DNA of 60,000 nucleotides from Cryptomeria japonica. Its lineage: Eukaryota > Streptophyta > Pinopsida > Cupressales > Cupressaceae. The stretch covers positions 109,204,406 through 109,264,405 of the forward strand of contig NC_081415.1 of NCBI RefSeq assembly GCF_030272615.1, given 5' to 3'. Made by a program: the position numbers and the translations under genes. This document shows, piece by piece, positions 22,493 to 34,722 of the stretch. The notes beneath the pieces are model-generated. The model searched no databases. It worked only from the letters and a program-made list of their open reading frames with translations, and was not told the DNA's origin. How positions within the stretch are numbered: the stretch's first letter is position 1; the number at the start of each line of letters is the position of its first letter.

Positions 22493-23293
22493 CTACAATC
22501 CTAAGAAGAATTTTATTTCTCCAATCATAGACATTTCAAATACTTCCTGCATCTTTTTAGAAAAGTCTTTACATAATCCATCTTCTCCTCCAAAGATAAT
22601 ATCATAAACAAAAACTTCTATAACCAAGATGTCATCATTAGTCACTTTGTAATATAGATTGATGTCAGCATTACCTTTAGTGAAACCAATCTTCAAAAGA
22701 TATTTGTCCAATCTAGCATACCAAGCTCTAGGAGCTTGCTTCAATCCATATAAAGCTTTCCTTAACTTGCAAACCATATCTTTGTCATCTATCAAAAAAA
22801 ATCCATCAGGTTGTTCAATGTAAACTTCTTCTTCTAGGTCACCATTTAGAAATGCACATTTAACATCCATTTGATATACATTATAGTTCTTGTGTGCTAC
22901 AAAAGCCAAGAATAATCTGACTGCCTCAATTCTAGCTACCAGTGCAAAGGTTTCATTGTAATCAATTCCTTCTTTCTGTGAATATCCCTTACACACTAAT
23001 CTTTCTTTGTTTCTAATTACCTTACCATCTTCATTAAGTTGATTTCTGAATACCCATTTAGTTCCAATTACATTTTTGTCTTTAGGCCAAGGAACTAATG
23101 TCCATGTGTTATTCTTTTCAATTTGTTCCAATTCATCTTCCATAGTTTTAATCCAGTGTTTATCTTCACATGCCTCATTAATAGTTGCTGGTTCAATTTG
23201 AGAAATACGACATACCTCTTCATTTGTCAGTCTTCCTCTAGTCATAACTCCTTGATACTTGTTCCCAATTATCTGATTTTTAGAGTGATTCAA
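22493..23293 (-). pseudogene. Element D reverse transcriptase
   Basis: A 266-codon open stretch. Copia RT motifs: W-V-F-R-N-Q-L (about 23055), [11 protein letters not shown] (about 22870-22840), [11 protein letters not shown] (about 22760-22725) and a catalytic box reading F-V-Y-D-I-I near 22600. The usual form is Y-V-D-D, so a catalytic aspartate is replaced by Y. The enzyme would be inactive even though the frame is long. Confidence 0.94.
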
Positions 23294-23479
23294 CCTTACA
23301 TACCAGGGTGTTTTTACTTGCTGCTATTCCTCAGTCACTATGGAATTTTCAGATGATGCCGGTGTGACTGGATCAACATTCTATACCAATTTTCTCATAG
23401 TAGGTTCATTTGTGATTATCTCAACTACCAGTTCAGAGTCTAAGTACCTTCTAAATTGTTCATCAATCTTCACATTTGC

Positions 23480-24505
23480 ACTTTCAATAATTTTCTACAA
23501 TCTCTTATTAAAACATCTATATGCCTTTCTCTTAGATGAATAACCAAGAAATATTCCTTCATCACTTCTAGGATCAAATTTGCCAATATACTCATGTCTT
23601 CTAATATAGCATTTACTTCTAAATATTCTGAAATATTTAAGAGTAGGAGTATTACCAAACCATAGTTCATGAGGGGTCTTATTGATTTCACCTTTGATGT
23701 GAACTCTGTTGAATGTATAAACAAATGTATTGACTGCTTCTCTCCAGTACATATGAGGTAGATTTGCTTTTGATATCATGCTTCTAGTTGCATCCAAAAT
23801 AGTTATGTTCTTTCTTTCCACAACTCCATTCTGTTGGGGTGTCCGAGGTGTTGATAACTATCTTTTGATTCCATTCACTTCACAAAATGTATTAAATTAC
23901 TTAGATGTGAATTCACCTTCTTGATCTGATCTCAAGCATTTGATTTTCTTACCAGTTTCATTCTCTACCATTACCTTGAATAGTTTGAACTTCCCAAAAG
24001 CTTTTGATTTCTCCTTGAGAAAAGTAACCCAATTCATTCTAGAATAATCATCAATGATTAGCATAAAATATCTATCTCCTTGTAAACTTCTAGTTCTTAC
24101 TGGACCACATAAATCAGTGTGAATTAAGTCAAGAACATTATTGGATGTTTCTGGTATACTCTTAAAAGATGCTCTAACTTTCTTTCCAAATTGACATTCC
24201 TTACATACCGGATTGTGAGGCTTAACAATCTTAGGTAAATCTCTTACTGCCTTAATTGTACTGATCTTCACAATGCAATCAAAATTTACATGACACAGTT
24301 TCTTATGTCATAACCAACTTTCATCAATATGTGCAATCAAGCATGTCTTCTCATTGTTATTCAAATGAAAGATATTACCTCTAGTCTGATTATCAGTTGC
24401 AATTTCTAAACTAGTTCTATTCATGATTTTGCATTTACCATTCTTGAATTGTAATTGAAATTCCTTTTCAACTAATTGACCAACACTCAAAAGATTATGC
24501 TTCAA
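23480..24505 (-). pseudogene. Element D pre-integrase and integrase
   Basis: It would insert cDNA. The zinc part has C-K-E-C-Q-F-G-K (about 24200). The core has H-T-D-L-C-G-P-V (about 24115), I-D-D-Y-S-R (about 24060), L-R-S-D-Q-E-G-E-F (usual D-N-G-G-E; about 23925) and V-V-E-R-K-N (about 23820). The A-Y-R-C-F end is near 23515. A TGA near 24305, where a W is expected, and a stop near 23895 break it. Confidence 0.9.
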
Positions 24506-24517
24506 ACCTTCAACATA

Positions 24518-24830
24518 TTAAACATTATCAGTATTATGCTTACCATCAAAAGATATAGTACCTTTTCTTCTAATCAAACAAGCTTTGTCATCTCCAAATC
24601 TTACTAGACCTCCATTGTATTCCTGAAAGGTTAAGAATTTACTCTCATCACTAGTCATATGATGTGAACATCCATAATCAATAATCCATTCATCTTTATC
24701 TTCAATTTTAGTTGTTAAGGCCTGCTCTACCAGTTGAATAGTAGGTGTTGGTTGATCTTCTATTATAGCAAAAAAAGGCCATCCATTATCTGTCAGTTCC
24801 TCATTAGAATCATCAATAACTCCTTCATCA
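24518..24830 (-). pseudogene. Element D protease region
   Basis: The copia protease lies between gag and integrase. The active site reads W-I-I-D-Y-G-C-S-H-H-M-T near 24690-24655 where D-S-G is usual, so S is replaced by Y. The stretch is continuous with the open gag frame. Confidence 0.85.
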
Positions 24831-25734
24831 ACATAGTAACATGATTTGTCTCTATTATTCTTAAATTTGTACCTTTGATATTCAAGGTTAGGCTTATATG
24901 TTCTTTTAGCTTCTTCTTTCAATCTTGCATGTCTATCAAGACACCTAGAAGCCATATGACCAATTTTATTATAGTTAAAACATTTAAATGGTGCTTTACC
25001 TTCATACTTACTTCCAACTGGACCTTTAGGCATTTTCCTTGTAAATAGTGCTTCAAGTTCTTCTAGTTCTTCATTTTCCTTTCTAATTTCTTCAAGTTCT
25101 CTTGCATAAAAGAATTTCCAATCAGATTTCTCAAATGATGATGATGATGGTGATGCTTTGAAAGCTAAATCTATCTTAATAGCAGCAACAAGACCAAATT
25201 CCTCAAGTTCAAAAGCTGAAAGTTTTCCAACCAAAGTATCTTTAGATATTGATGTATTAGGCATTGTTCTTAATTCATTAATAACAGTAACTTCTATTTT
25301 ATATGTCGGTGGAAAAGCTCTTAAAACTTTAGAAACAATTTCATCTTCACTTAAGGATCCTCCACAACATTGTATACCCAAAACAATTTCATTTACTCTT
25401 TCCATAAAAGCAGAATGACTATGGTATCACCTTCATTCAATGTTTCCAACTTGTCCCAAATAGCTTCAATAGTAGATCTATCTGATAATCCCATGATTTG
25501 TTGATCTGACAATGCGCTCAAAAGTGCTTCTCTTGCTTTGCAATCATTTTCCTCGTCTTTAGGTAAAGTTGGTGGAATAGGTTGACCTTGAGTAGGAACA
25601 ACATAGCCATTCTTTGTAACATCCCAAATGTCCTTTCCAATGCAATTCAAATTTGTTTCCATCCTGATCTTCCATATACCATAGTTTGTTCCATCAAGCT
25701 TCAGACTGTCCTTCCTGAAATAGTTAGTAGACAT
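24831..25734 (-). pseudogene. gag: Element D gag
   Basis: The copia nucleocapsid precursor starts M-S-T-N-Y-F at 25734, with the N-terminal K-L-D-G-T-N-Y-x-x-W-K motif common in copia gag. Near 25400 the frame changes and about 35 residues of the usual family length are missing, so a deletion is likely. The single CCHC knuckle near 24995-24953 reads C-F-N-Y-N-K-I-G-H-M-A-S-R-C, with the second C changed to Y. An acidic coiled-coil-like region precedes the knuckle. Confidence 0.9.
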
Positions 25735-25776
25735 TGGATCTCCTCAAGCTGTTAAACTTCTGCAAAAAGAGGACTA

Positions 25777-25791
25777 GGCTCTGATACTAAT
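25777..25791 (-). promoter_or_regulatory. Element D primer binding site
   Basis: On the minus strand the bases after the LTR read ATTAGTATCAGAGCC. The canonical initiator-Met-tRNA site is TGGTATCAGAGC, so one G is changed to A. Confidence 0.8.
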
Positions 25792-26817
25792 TGTTAGGTC
25801 CCAGAGGCAACTGAGAGGGGGGTGAATCATTTGTCCAATAAATACAAATAAAAAATAACTTAACCAAACTTAATTCTTAATGTCAGTAGACAGATTAACA
25901 TTTAATTGCAGTACCTGTAAAGTTTAATGCATGAAACAGAAAGACAATAACATCCACAACACATAACATAATTATTTGTACGTGGAAACCCTGTAAGAGG
26001 AAAAAACATGGTGGGAAACCTTACCCACAATCAGATGATACTACTACAGATATTATGTGTGTAAAATATGGAGTCTACACATGTAGAAAGGCCAGCTGCC
26101 TAGAGCTCATTGCTCAAACACGAAATGGGAGTCACACTGACTACAATTGGATGGTTAAATCCAATGATAATGTACTGCTCAAAATAACCTCTTCATATGC
26201 TGGATTCAGTACTAGTTAAGCTCCGATTTTCCTTCTTCAAACCTTCCTTTGATCTTGAATGATGTGTGTGTGTATAGCACTACTTATATTCACATATACC
26301 TTATTACAATCCTTTTTCCAATCCTCTATTAATCTCATAAATGAGATCTTACATTTATACCATAACCTAAGACCAAATGTGTAGGTTGGCTCACTAAGAT
26401 ATTGCAATAAAATAAATTACAAATGAATCAATATGCGATGCATGATTTTGGCTCAATGCATTTACAAAATAATAAATCATCTTCATGACGTGTTGTGATA
26501 ATCTGGAATAGATATGCTTGTCGGTCCATAACCTAGACCTATTTGCCAGTAACAACAAATATGCAAACCCGATTAGACCAATGAATAAATCACCAAAACC
26601 AAGTGTCCAAACAATGTCTTCGACATAACCAAGTAATCTCCAAGTCATTCCAAGTGCCAGTGTACAATATAATTTGCCGGTGAACCAGATACCGGTGATT
26701 GTGCATAAGTCACTGAACATGCCAGTGAACATAACCAAAGATCTCCAAGTGTTGATAAGTGTTTATTAGTGTTGAGATCAATGACAAAACCATATCAATA
26801 TATCCAAAATACCAACA
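25792..26817 (-). repeat. Element D 5' LTR
   Basis: 1,026 bp. On the plus strand it begins TGTTAGGTCCC and ends ATACCAACA, collinear with 20233-21289. Confidence 0.93.
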
Positions 26818-26822
26818 GTCAC

Positions 26823-27149
26823 TTCTAATAGGGTGACATTCTCAGAAAGAACTGATTGTAAGCTCTTAAGAGGACATCCTTTTTCACTGCAGTAAAAGAG
26901 ATTGTGGGTTATCCCAACCATGGTTTTCTCCCTCTAACCAAGGGTTTCCACATATAATTATAGGTGTTATGTGATCCTTATGTGTGCATCTAAATCTCTT
27001 TTCTTTGATGTTCTCTACTTCCATGATTTATGAAATGTTTAAGTTAATTTGCAAGGATAGTTGCAGACCAGCCAGTTTGAATGTTTGAGTTATGAATAAA
27101 CTATTTTGATTGATTCACCCTCCCTCTCAATCACTGGTTAATACTAATA
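26823..27149 (+). repeat. Element C 5' LTR, second part
   Basis: This continues the LTR after element D and matches 40839-41164. It includes the C-rich TTCACCCTCCCTCTCA block near the LTR end. With 19330-20232 it gives a 1,230 bp LTR. Confidence 0.92.
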
Positions 27150-27151
27150 AT

Positions 27152-27163
27152 TGGTATCAGAGC
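27152..27163 (+). promoter_or_regulatory. Element C primer binding site
   Basis: TGGTATCAGAGC, the plant initiator-Met-tRNA complement, starts 3 bp after the LTR end. It is exactly canonical. Confidence 0.9.
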
Positions 27164-27207
27164 TTTGGTCCTCTGAAGAAAAGCTTGATAGTTTGAGGAA
27201 AAAGATC

Positions 27208-28430
27208 ATGGAGGAATACTAGTATTAGAAGCAGATTGATGATGCTAATGAAATTATTGCTCAACTGAAAGAAAGATTGAGAAAATCACTTGCTAAAAGA
27301 AATGAACTAGCTCTACAACTAAATGAGAGTTGATATATCATAGATCATCTCTCTTAATAGAGTGGATCTGAAGAAGCAGTCTTAGAACTGATAGAAAATA
27401 ACAAGAATTTGACTAAAGAAATCACCAATCTAAAAAGAGAGCATGAAAATCAGGTCTTGAGAATGACTAAAATACTGGAAGCTAGTAGGATAGCAGATGA
27501 AAGAAAAAGAGATGCAGATGAAGCTTTGTCAAAAGATGGAAAAGCCAAAAGGCTTGTTGAAGAATCCCTAAGAGAAAATGATGGAATCATCATTGAAAAA
27601 GATGAAGAAATCCAAATTCTCACTCAGGAGAATGAATACATACATGAGCATCTGCATAACAAAGTAGAGGAAAAGGAGAAGATGATGAAAGAGATTGAAC
27701 AACTCGTAAATGAGTTGAAAGTTACAAATGAGAGAAATGAAAAGCTAAGGAAATTTAATGAAATCTCTAAGAAGATAGATGAACATTTGAAAGATTAGAG
27801 GAGAACAAAGGAAACAACCGGTCTTGGTTAGTTCGGTACAGGTCCTATGGAAACTGGAGAATCATCTAAATCCAAAAGGATGAAGGATCATAAAAGAAGT
27901 CATTCACCTTCGATGGTTATTGCTATAATTGTCATAGGTATGGTCACATTGCTTCTAAGTGTAGATCTCAATCTAGCAGCATGTCTAATAGAAGATGCTT
28001 TAATGGATATTTCTTTACATGCAATAAATATGGACATAAAGATAAAGAATGCATGTTCAAGTCAAATACATCAAGATCACCATTCAAACCGGTTAGACCA
28101 AATGAAAGGAGTAATCAATTCAATGTCACCTATTCCACTTGTGGTAACTTTGGTCATGGTGCAGAAAATTAGAAAATGAGAATGGGTCAGAGAAATAATG
28201 TAGGACCATGGAGGACAATTGGTATGACATATTTTAATTGCCACAAGATCCATCACTTATCCATAGAATGAAGGAATCAATCCTACAACTGGTCTAAAGA
28301 TAGGAACTAGTTTTGCAAGAAGAAAGGGGGAAATGACTTGAAAGAAAAGAAGACAATTGAAGAGGTGAGGAATGAAATGAAGAAGATATGGATTAAGAAG
28401 GGAGAAAGAGAATAAGGAGAGAATCCTTCT
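27208..28430 (+). pseudogene. Element C ORF1: coiled-coil and CCHC gag-like protein
   Basis: The ATG at 27208 opens a Lys/Glu-rich region with heptad-like spacing of L/I (27240-27790), predicted by eye as a long coiled coil. After a frameshift near 27915 come zinc knuckles: C-Y-N-C-x4-H-x4-C (about 27920-27960), then F-T-C-N-K-Y-G-H-x4-C (28015-28055), then two eroded ones (about 28137-28168 and 28230-28270). The layout matches ORF1 of elements E (33335) and F (51247). It most likely packages RNA as a gag does. Several stops and the frameshift make it non-functional. Confidence 0.75.
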
Positions 28431-28933
28431 TAAACTAGGTCATCATCCACCGGTGATGACAGTTCCTCTTCAAACTATGCATACCGATGCTCAGGGGGAG
28501 CACATATGGTAAGATCATTTTTGAATCCCCGCAACCAATATGAGATTATGTCTATCTACATAGTTGAGATGCATACAAGTTTGTTTAAAGTTATTTTTTG
28601 ATAAATGTCTTGCAAGTTAGTTGTTTGTGTACTGGTATCAATAACAAGCAACTCGTAAAAAGTAAATCAGTGTGCCTTAAGTTGTAAATTGTTCAAACTA
28701 ACCGTTGTATCGAAGCACTGATAAATATCAATGGATAAATAGGGAAATGATAATGCATTTCACTTACCTTGCTTTCTTGTGAACATTCTCAAGCTCTTGT
28801 GTGACCTAAGGTGATTAAAATCTTGCTAGTGATATTTGTGTGAAGAGATTAAGCAGCACGATAGTGTTGATCGGCATCCTTAGAGGAGAAGGTATTTAAA
28901 CCTTGTTTGAGAAAAAAATATTTGAAGGTCAAC

Positions 28934-31684
28934 ATGGTAGCTTCTGTATAAACTCATGTGCTGGTTGAAGCAATTAAAGAACCACAACTCGAATTCAAGC
29001 TACATCCAATGAAGGTTGGAGAGATCGACATGACCAATGCCTTATCATATGTGCCATCCGGTGTGTTATTGGTTGAATATATTCACTCCTTCATCCATTG
29101 CAAGCTTGAAGAAATTGGAGATAAATTAATTTGAAATGAATTTAAAGATATCTGTGATCATGATCTGTTGAAGGCAGAATTTTCACATTTGAAGACCAAG
29201 GGTTTGTCAAATGTTGTTGACTTTCTCGATCAATTTCATGCCAATTGAGTTAGGTATGTATTAAGAAGAGTGCATGATCAATTGTTATGGTTAGAATCTA
29301 AAGCATCGATCAAGATCACAAAGGATGTGATTCAAAGGGTGATAGGGTTTAGCACAACTAGTGAAGCACTAACCCTAAGAATAATATCATCCATTGAAGT
29401 CACTCGGTTAACTCAATCTCAATGTGACAGGAGAGAAATGATAATTTCTCACATTGAGGACCCAGAAGTAAGATTTTCTTCTATAGTGCTAGGTTATAGG
29501 GTCTATCAATCAAGCCACATGAATAGTGTCCTGAGTGGTGCTATACATGTAGCCTAACGAATCATCAAGGAGGATGCAACATATGATATTTGTGAGATGA
29601 TCAAAAGAAAAATTTTAGGTGAACATGGAGTAAATTAAGAAGGACAAGAAGCAATCATTCAAATATCGCTCATTACTAGTATGCATATTTTTCTATGTGC
29701 AAAACTTCCTTCCTGGTAAGGGTAATGTAGTATGGTTTGAAGAAAAACCTATCATGGTTCAGATAGGTAAAATAATTAGGGATTTACAAGATAGGTTTGG
29801 AGAAACAATGGGGATATTTTAAGGAATTTCAAATCAGAATGCAAAAAAGAGAAAGAATTCCACCGGTATAGTGTAGAAATACAAAGACAACATTTGTTTT
29901 CTTGTAGACACAAATTGCTGCATTATTTAAGTAGTTCAACCGAGAACCTTTTGGGTACTAGCTATAGGTTATGAGGTCAGAGAAGACATTATTAAAGTTT
30001 ATGCAAACATGCTTCTGTATAAACCAGTAGACAGGAAAGAAAAGAGATTTGGAACTTGTGAGAAGGCAAGCTCCAAAATAAAACAAGAACTTAAGGAGCC
30101 AATCATACCAAGGAGAGTAAGAAAAATGATTGATACCCTAGACAAAAAATATGGAGGTGAAGCATCTGGTGCCACTGCTTCAACCAGTACTAGTGAACAA
30201 ATAGGGGCCAAACCTAACAAATATGAAGAACCAACTAGAGAAAAGAAGAAAATGTCAAAGACAAAACCTAAGGCTATTGCATCTAGCAAGCCAACAATAT
30301 ATACAAAGGAAAAGGACACATATATTCCTATATCTTCCCCAAGTAAAGGTAGACTGGAAGGAGTAACTTATACAAGAAAGAAAAAGAGTGAAGGGAAAGT
30401 TGACACAAAGGCTTAAAAGAAGCCCAAAAAGGATGAAAAGGAGGGTGATAAAACCGACACCCAATCAGATTTGGAAATAAAAGAGGTTAGAAGAAGTGAA
30501 AGAAATATAGCTCCAACAATTGATGAATTGGTCCATGGGATCAAAGGGTATGGAGGTCTATCTGGCGTTGGGAGAACATATTCCCTCTGTAACGAACATG
30601 ACAAAAGAAAAATTGAAGAAGCCCTGATCTGGAACTTGCACAAGCTCTATAGAACTCCCAGTGAATTATATAGAATAATTCCATCAGATTTGTAAAATCA
30701 AATTAAAGGAAGATGGAAAAAAACCTTAACCATTGAGAAAGAGCACAGGATAAAATCACTCATGGAAGTGCAACACGACTTAGACCTTGATCAAGGTTCA
30801 CTAGTGGTCCAACTATGTATTCAAAATTTTAAAATAAGGAATAGAACAGGGAAAGTGGCTATAGGTGAAATTTAAGTTGTACATGAAGAGAGTGTTGCAT
30901 TATGGAAAACAATCATGAGCTAGCAAAAGGAAGATGATGAAGAAATAGAAAAGGGAACCAAATAGGACTAAGGTGTAGCTGCCCTTGACAAAGGAAAAGG
31001 TAAAGAAAAAGACTCTGGTGAAGTTTTTGATGTTTGCATAGTTGAGGATATCATAGAAAATGTTGTGTCAGACATTTCCAATCTAACAAAGGATGTTGAG
31101 TAATCAGTTAATACCACACTAGTAAAGGGAGTTGATCAAACTAAGCATCCCAGTGAAGATGAAGTGACAATTGAAGATATACCTTATGAAGATAAACCTC
31201 ACAAAACTTCAGTGACAATAAATCCTATTTTGTCAGAAAAAAGGTGTAGAGGAAGAGAAGAAAGTAGAAAGTAAGAAAGCAGTGATGGACACTCCTCCAG
31301 TAAAGAAGAAGTTAGACTTAGAAAAGGAGAGTGAAAAGAAGAAAGTAAAACTCATCACCGCAACCAGTTCAGAAGTTGAGACTATAGAAAAGGAAGATGA
31401 AACAAAGGAGGAAGAAGAGGAAGAATATGTCATCAATATAAAGAAATTGACCCCTAAGAAATTGATAAAAGTTTCTGAAAAACTGAGAATTCAAGCTAAA
31501 AAGGAAAAATTGAGAGCGAATAAAAAGAAGGCAAGAATTCTCAATTCTGCCAAAACAATTCTATTTGACCTCATTCCTGACATTGTTACTGATGACAATG
31601 TACACATCATTGATTAGTTGGGCACTCTTGTAATAGAAATCAGTTCAGAGGCAACCTATTTGGAGAAGGTTGTAGAAAGACAGT
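28934..31684 (+). pseudogene. Element C ORF2, N-terminal and middle part (unknown protein)
   Basis: From an ATG at 28934 the frame shows I-H-C-K-L-E-E-I-G-D, then V-R-Y-V-L-R-R-V-H-D-Q-L-L-W-L-E with K-I-T-K-D-V-I-Q-R-V-I-G (29260-29345). Both align with ORF2 of elements E and F. The part around 30510-30695 (I-D-E-L-V, K-I-E-E-A, L-H-K-L-Y) aligns with E at about 36220-36400. A Lys/Glu-rich region follows to 31617. Several frameshifts and stops occur. No enzymatic motif is seen, and the function is unknown. The frame is cut by solo LTR G at 31685 and resumes at 39243. Confidence 0.65.
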
Positions 31685-32550
31685 TGATGGACTTGAAAAG
31701 CACTGAGAGGGGGGGTGAATTAGTGACACCAAATAAAATACTACTTCAAACACTAACTAGTAGATGAACTTAATCAAGCATTTAAACAAAATGCATGCTA
31801 TCCAAAATGATATAACAACATCCACAAAAAGTAAAACATCCACCATAACACAAGTGTTTATACGTGGAAAACCCAAATACATAAAAACCATGGTGAGATG
31901 GAACTCATAAGTTAACTATCTGCAGTAATAGATAACTGACCAGTTAAGGTCTTACAAAGTGCTCTGCTAGGAGCAAATCTTGTTAGAGATCCCAAGCTTG
32001 ATTATAATCTTATACCCTATTAAGAGTACTACCCTGTTATGAGTAACCTCACTGGAGAATTTGAGAATCCAAACTAATGGATCACCTTGTTAGAGGATTT
32101 GTACAATGAAGCTTATTAGAGCTTACCCAGTTAGGGGATTTGATTCTATTGTAATGATTAGAAAACAACAAGAATGGTTTGATCTATTCTGATTAGCACA
32201 ATATTTGATTGATCAGATCATTCTAAGTACATTCAACATTACTCTTCATCTTAACACTTATCGCTCTTGAACAAAAACTTTCACTCTTTATGCATATCAG
32301 TATTTGCATAACATCATTCTCTATCACTATCAGTTTCAAATGATTCTCTAAGATGTCTTAATATAGACATTCATATCTTATGTCAGCCTAAGGAAATCAA
32401 AACACAATTTCCTATGTGTAGTGTATCTAGACAAGTAATCATAACTCATCACAAAAATGACCACCAAGAAGTTAGTGCTGATAACTCATCACAAAATCAG
32501 ATACTGGTTAGAACAATCAATATCGATTGGAACAAAACATGTGATCCATT
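31685..32550 (-). repeat. Solo LTR G, first part (plus-strand left)
   Basis: On the minus strand this is the 3' part of an LTR, with the TAATTCACCCCCCCTCTCAGT block at about 31700-31720. The R region near 31860 shares wording (GTGGAAAACCC, ACCATGGTG) with element D LTRs. The flank ACAGT (31680-31684) pairs with ATAGT after 39242. Element E interrupts it after CCATT (32546-32550). Confidence 0.75.
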
Positions 32551-33263
32551 TGTTTACAAATGCATACTCCAATGAGACTCTACACCGGCACATAGACCAC
32601 TGGCACCGACAGTGAAATGAAGCATACTGGTACAAAAGCTGACAAGAATTTTGTTTATAATATATTTTGTTAATTATTGTAAAATCATTGTAAGCTGACT
32701 TGGCAAGTTGTAAAATGACTCATATATATAAGAGATCATTGTAGAACATTTTGTAGTAAGATGGCAAAATGTGATTAGGCGAAATAAGGTAAACCTATTA
32801 TGTGAATTATAGGTTAAGGGTTTATGTATGAAGCAGAGCTATAAACTGGTACTGGATCTGGCATAGTAGATGCTATTTTGAAGTAGTACAAGACATTGGA
32901 TTTATATAATCCATTTTGTAAGTCAGTGAGACTTCCCATTTTGTAATTGAGTAGTGAGCTCTAGGTACTTGGCCTTCCTGCATGTGCAGGCCCCTATTGT
33001 AGCAATAATATTCTCTTATTGGCCATTAAGTGAATATTGTGGGTCACAAATCCCATCGAGATTTTTCCCACATCGGGTTTCCTCGTTAAACTACTATGTT
33101 ATGGTGTGTTTTATGTGGTTGTTGTTATCTTTGTTTATTGCATTATTTCTTGTTTACCGGTACATAGTATTAATATGCTTTACATGTTTTAAGTTAAGAA
33201 AATCATTTAACTGGTCTAATACTAATTCACCCCCCCCTCTCAGTATCTATGGGAATCCTAACA
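32551..33263 (+). repeat. Element E 5' LTR
   Basis: 713 bp from TGTTTACAAATGC to CCTAACA. It matches 38175-38981 but lacks about 83 bp near 32575. The C-rich TTCACCCCCCCCTCTCAGT block lies near 33226-33244. Confidence 0.92.
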
Positions 33264-33281
33264 ATTTTTATTAGAGTCTGG
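33264..33281 (+). promoter_or_regulatory. Element E primer binding site, decayed
   Basis: ATTTTTATTAGAGTCTGG stands where C has ATTGGTATCAGAGCTTTGG. Four or more changes separate it from the initiator-Met site. C-to-T changes account for two of them. Confidence 0.6.
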
Positions 33282-33334
33282 TCCTCTATTTTCAGAAACC
33301 TAACAGCTTGAGGAAGATCTTGACACCGGTAGAG

Positions 33335-34417
33335 ATGGAAAACTTGATGAAGAAATTAGAAGCAGCTCTCTCAGACTATGATATAGAAAAATTGAAAAAT
33401 ATCAAACTTGAAGATGACCCAAAAGCTGCACAGGATATTATTCAAGCACTTCAAGAAAATATTAACATTGCAAGAAATAAGAGAAGAGAACTTTGTGAAA
33501 AGATGCAAAATGAGAATGATGAAAAGGAAACTCTTAGTGATCTGATAAATAAGCTAAAACAAGAAAACATGACAACAAAGAATGAGATGCAGGATATGAC
33601 TATAAGATTTTGTAAGGAAATTGAAGATAGAAAGAAGAATAAAGAAGATTTGACTAGAAGAATAAGTAATGTTGCAAATGAGAACACAAGACTTAGCTAT
33701 GAAAATGATTTGTTGAAGACAGATCTGATGCATACACAAAATGACTCTAATGAACTTATGAGACAGAAAGAAATCTTGGTAAGAGAATTGGATATTGCAA
33801 ATCAGCACAAAGAAAAAATCAATAAATGCTTAGAAGAACTTGGTGACACTTGTGGACTTGGCTTTGAAGCTGGTGAAAGCTCTGGTACTACAAACACACA
33901 GGATCATGGCAAACCAGTAAGACAACCTACTGCTTATAAATTTAATGGCAAATTCTTTAACTGTAACAAGTATGGTCATAGAGAAAATCAATGTAGATCT
34001 AGACACTATCAAAATATCAATACCTCCACCAGTCAATGTTCAAAATGCAACAAAGTTGGTCATAATTCAGAAAATTGCAGAATGAATGTAAGTTGTTATG
34101 TTTGTGAAAGATTTGGACATCTATCTAATCAATGCAGAACACAAACCGAAATAGGATATGGGAAAGCTATTCAGAAAATAAATGTGACTTGTTATGCTTG
34201 TAACAAGATTGGACATATTGCAAAATTTTGTAGAAGCAAGTCCTCACTGGTAAATAACAAAGGTCCTAATTTGAAAGGTAAAGAAAAAGTTGAAGAAGTA
34301 AAGCACAAATTCTCAAAACAATGGATCAAGAAATCAAAACTAAATGTTGATAAGAATACTCCTCCATTGGTAGAACAAAGTAACACTCCACAGGTGGGAG
34401 ACTCTTCATCTAACTGA
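33335..34417 (+). CDS. Element E ORF1: intact coiled-coil and CCHC gag-like protein (360 aa)
   Basis: The longest intact frame of the window that is not fragmented. The first ~170 residues are Lys/Glu/Asn-rich with regular hydrophobic spacing, a probable coiled coil for multimerisation. CCHC knuckles follow: a degenerate F-x2-C-x4-H-x4-C (about 33952-33996), then C-S-K-C-x4-H-x4-C (34039-34080), C-Y-V-C-x4-H-x4-C (34093-34136) and C-Y-A-C-x4-H-x4-C (34189-34230). The C-terminus is basic and then Ser/Pro-rich. The ATG at 33335 follows the primer site by about 55 bp. The nearest functional analogue is retroviral gag/nucleocapsid, an RNA-packaging role. No capsid domain is recognised. It could be translated still. 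Confidence 0.75.
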   Translation: MENLMKKLEAALSDYDIEKLKNIKLEDDPKAAQDIIQALQENINIARNKRRELCEKMQNENDEKETLSDLINKLKQENMTTKNEMQDMTIRFCKEIEDRKKNKEDLTRRISNVANENTRLSYENDLLKTDLMHTQNDSNELMRQKEILVRELDIANQHKEKINKCLEELGDTCGLGFEAGESSGTTNTQDHGKPVRQPTAYKFNGKFFNCNKYGHRENQCRSRHYQNINTSTSQCSKCNKVGHNSENCRMNVSCYVCERFGHLSNQCRTQTEIGYGKAIQKINVTCYACNKIGHIAKFCRSKSSLVNNKGPNLKGKEKVEEVKHKFSKQWIKKSKLNVDKNTPPLVEQSNTPQVGDSSSN

Positions 34418-34722
34418 AGAAAATTCCTTTGAGGGTTTGGCAATCAAATGTGAAACATGCTATTATTCCCTTGGTTGATGGTAAGAAGTTGAAACTACTT
34501 CTATATCGGCAGATAAGTTAAGTGATTACTTAAATGACAAGCATTAAATGTGGTGGTTGGAAAAATTAACATTATAAATCAGTGTTTTGGCTCCAATTTT
34601 ATTTCACCGAGCATTCAAACATTTGAAGAGTGCGAAAATTCCTGAGCAAAGGCATTTCGAGCAAAGAAGTGAAGCAATTCAACAAGCAATCATTCCTAAG
34701 GCAGATAAAGGTATTTATAATC

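Larger units (their letters stand above)
20233..26817 (-). mobile_element. Element D: Ty1/copia retrotransposon, minus strand
   Basis: 6,585 bp, inserted in element C's 5' LTR. The target duplication GTCAC is perfect (20228-20232 and 26818-26822). LTRs are 20233-21289 and 25792-26817, roughly 90-93 percent identical. Read on the minus strand the order is gag, protease, integrase, RT, RNase H, which defines copia. The primer site beside 25791 reads AGTATCAGAGCC, the initiator-Met type with one change. A polypurine tract AAAGGGGGAGATTGTTGG abuts the 3' LTR. Damaged catalytic motifs show that it is now dead. Confidence 0.95.
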
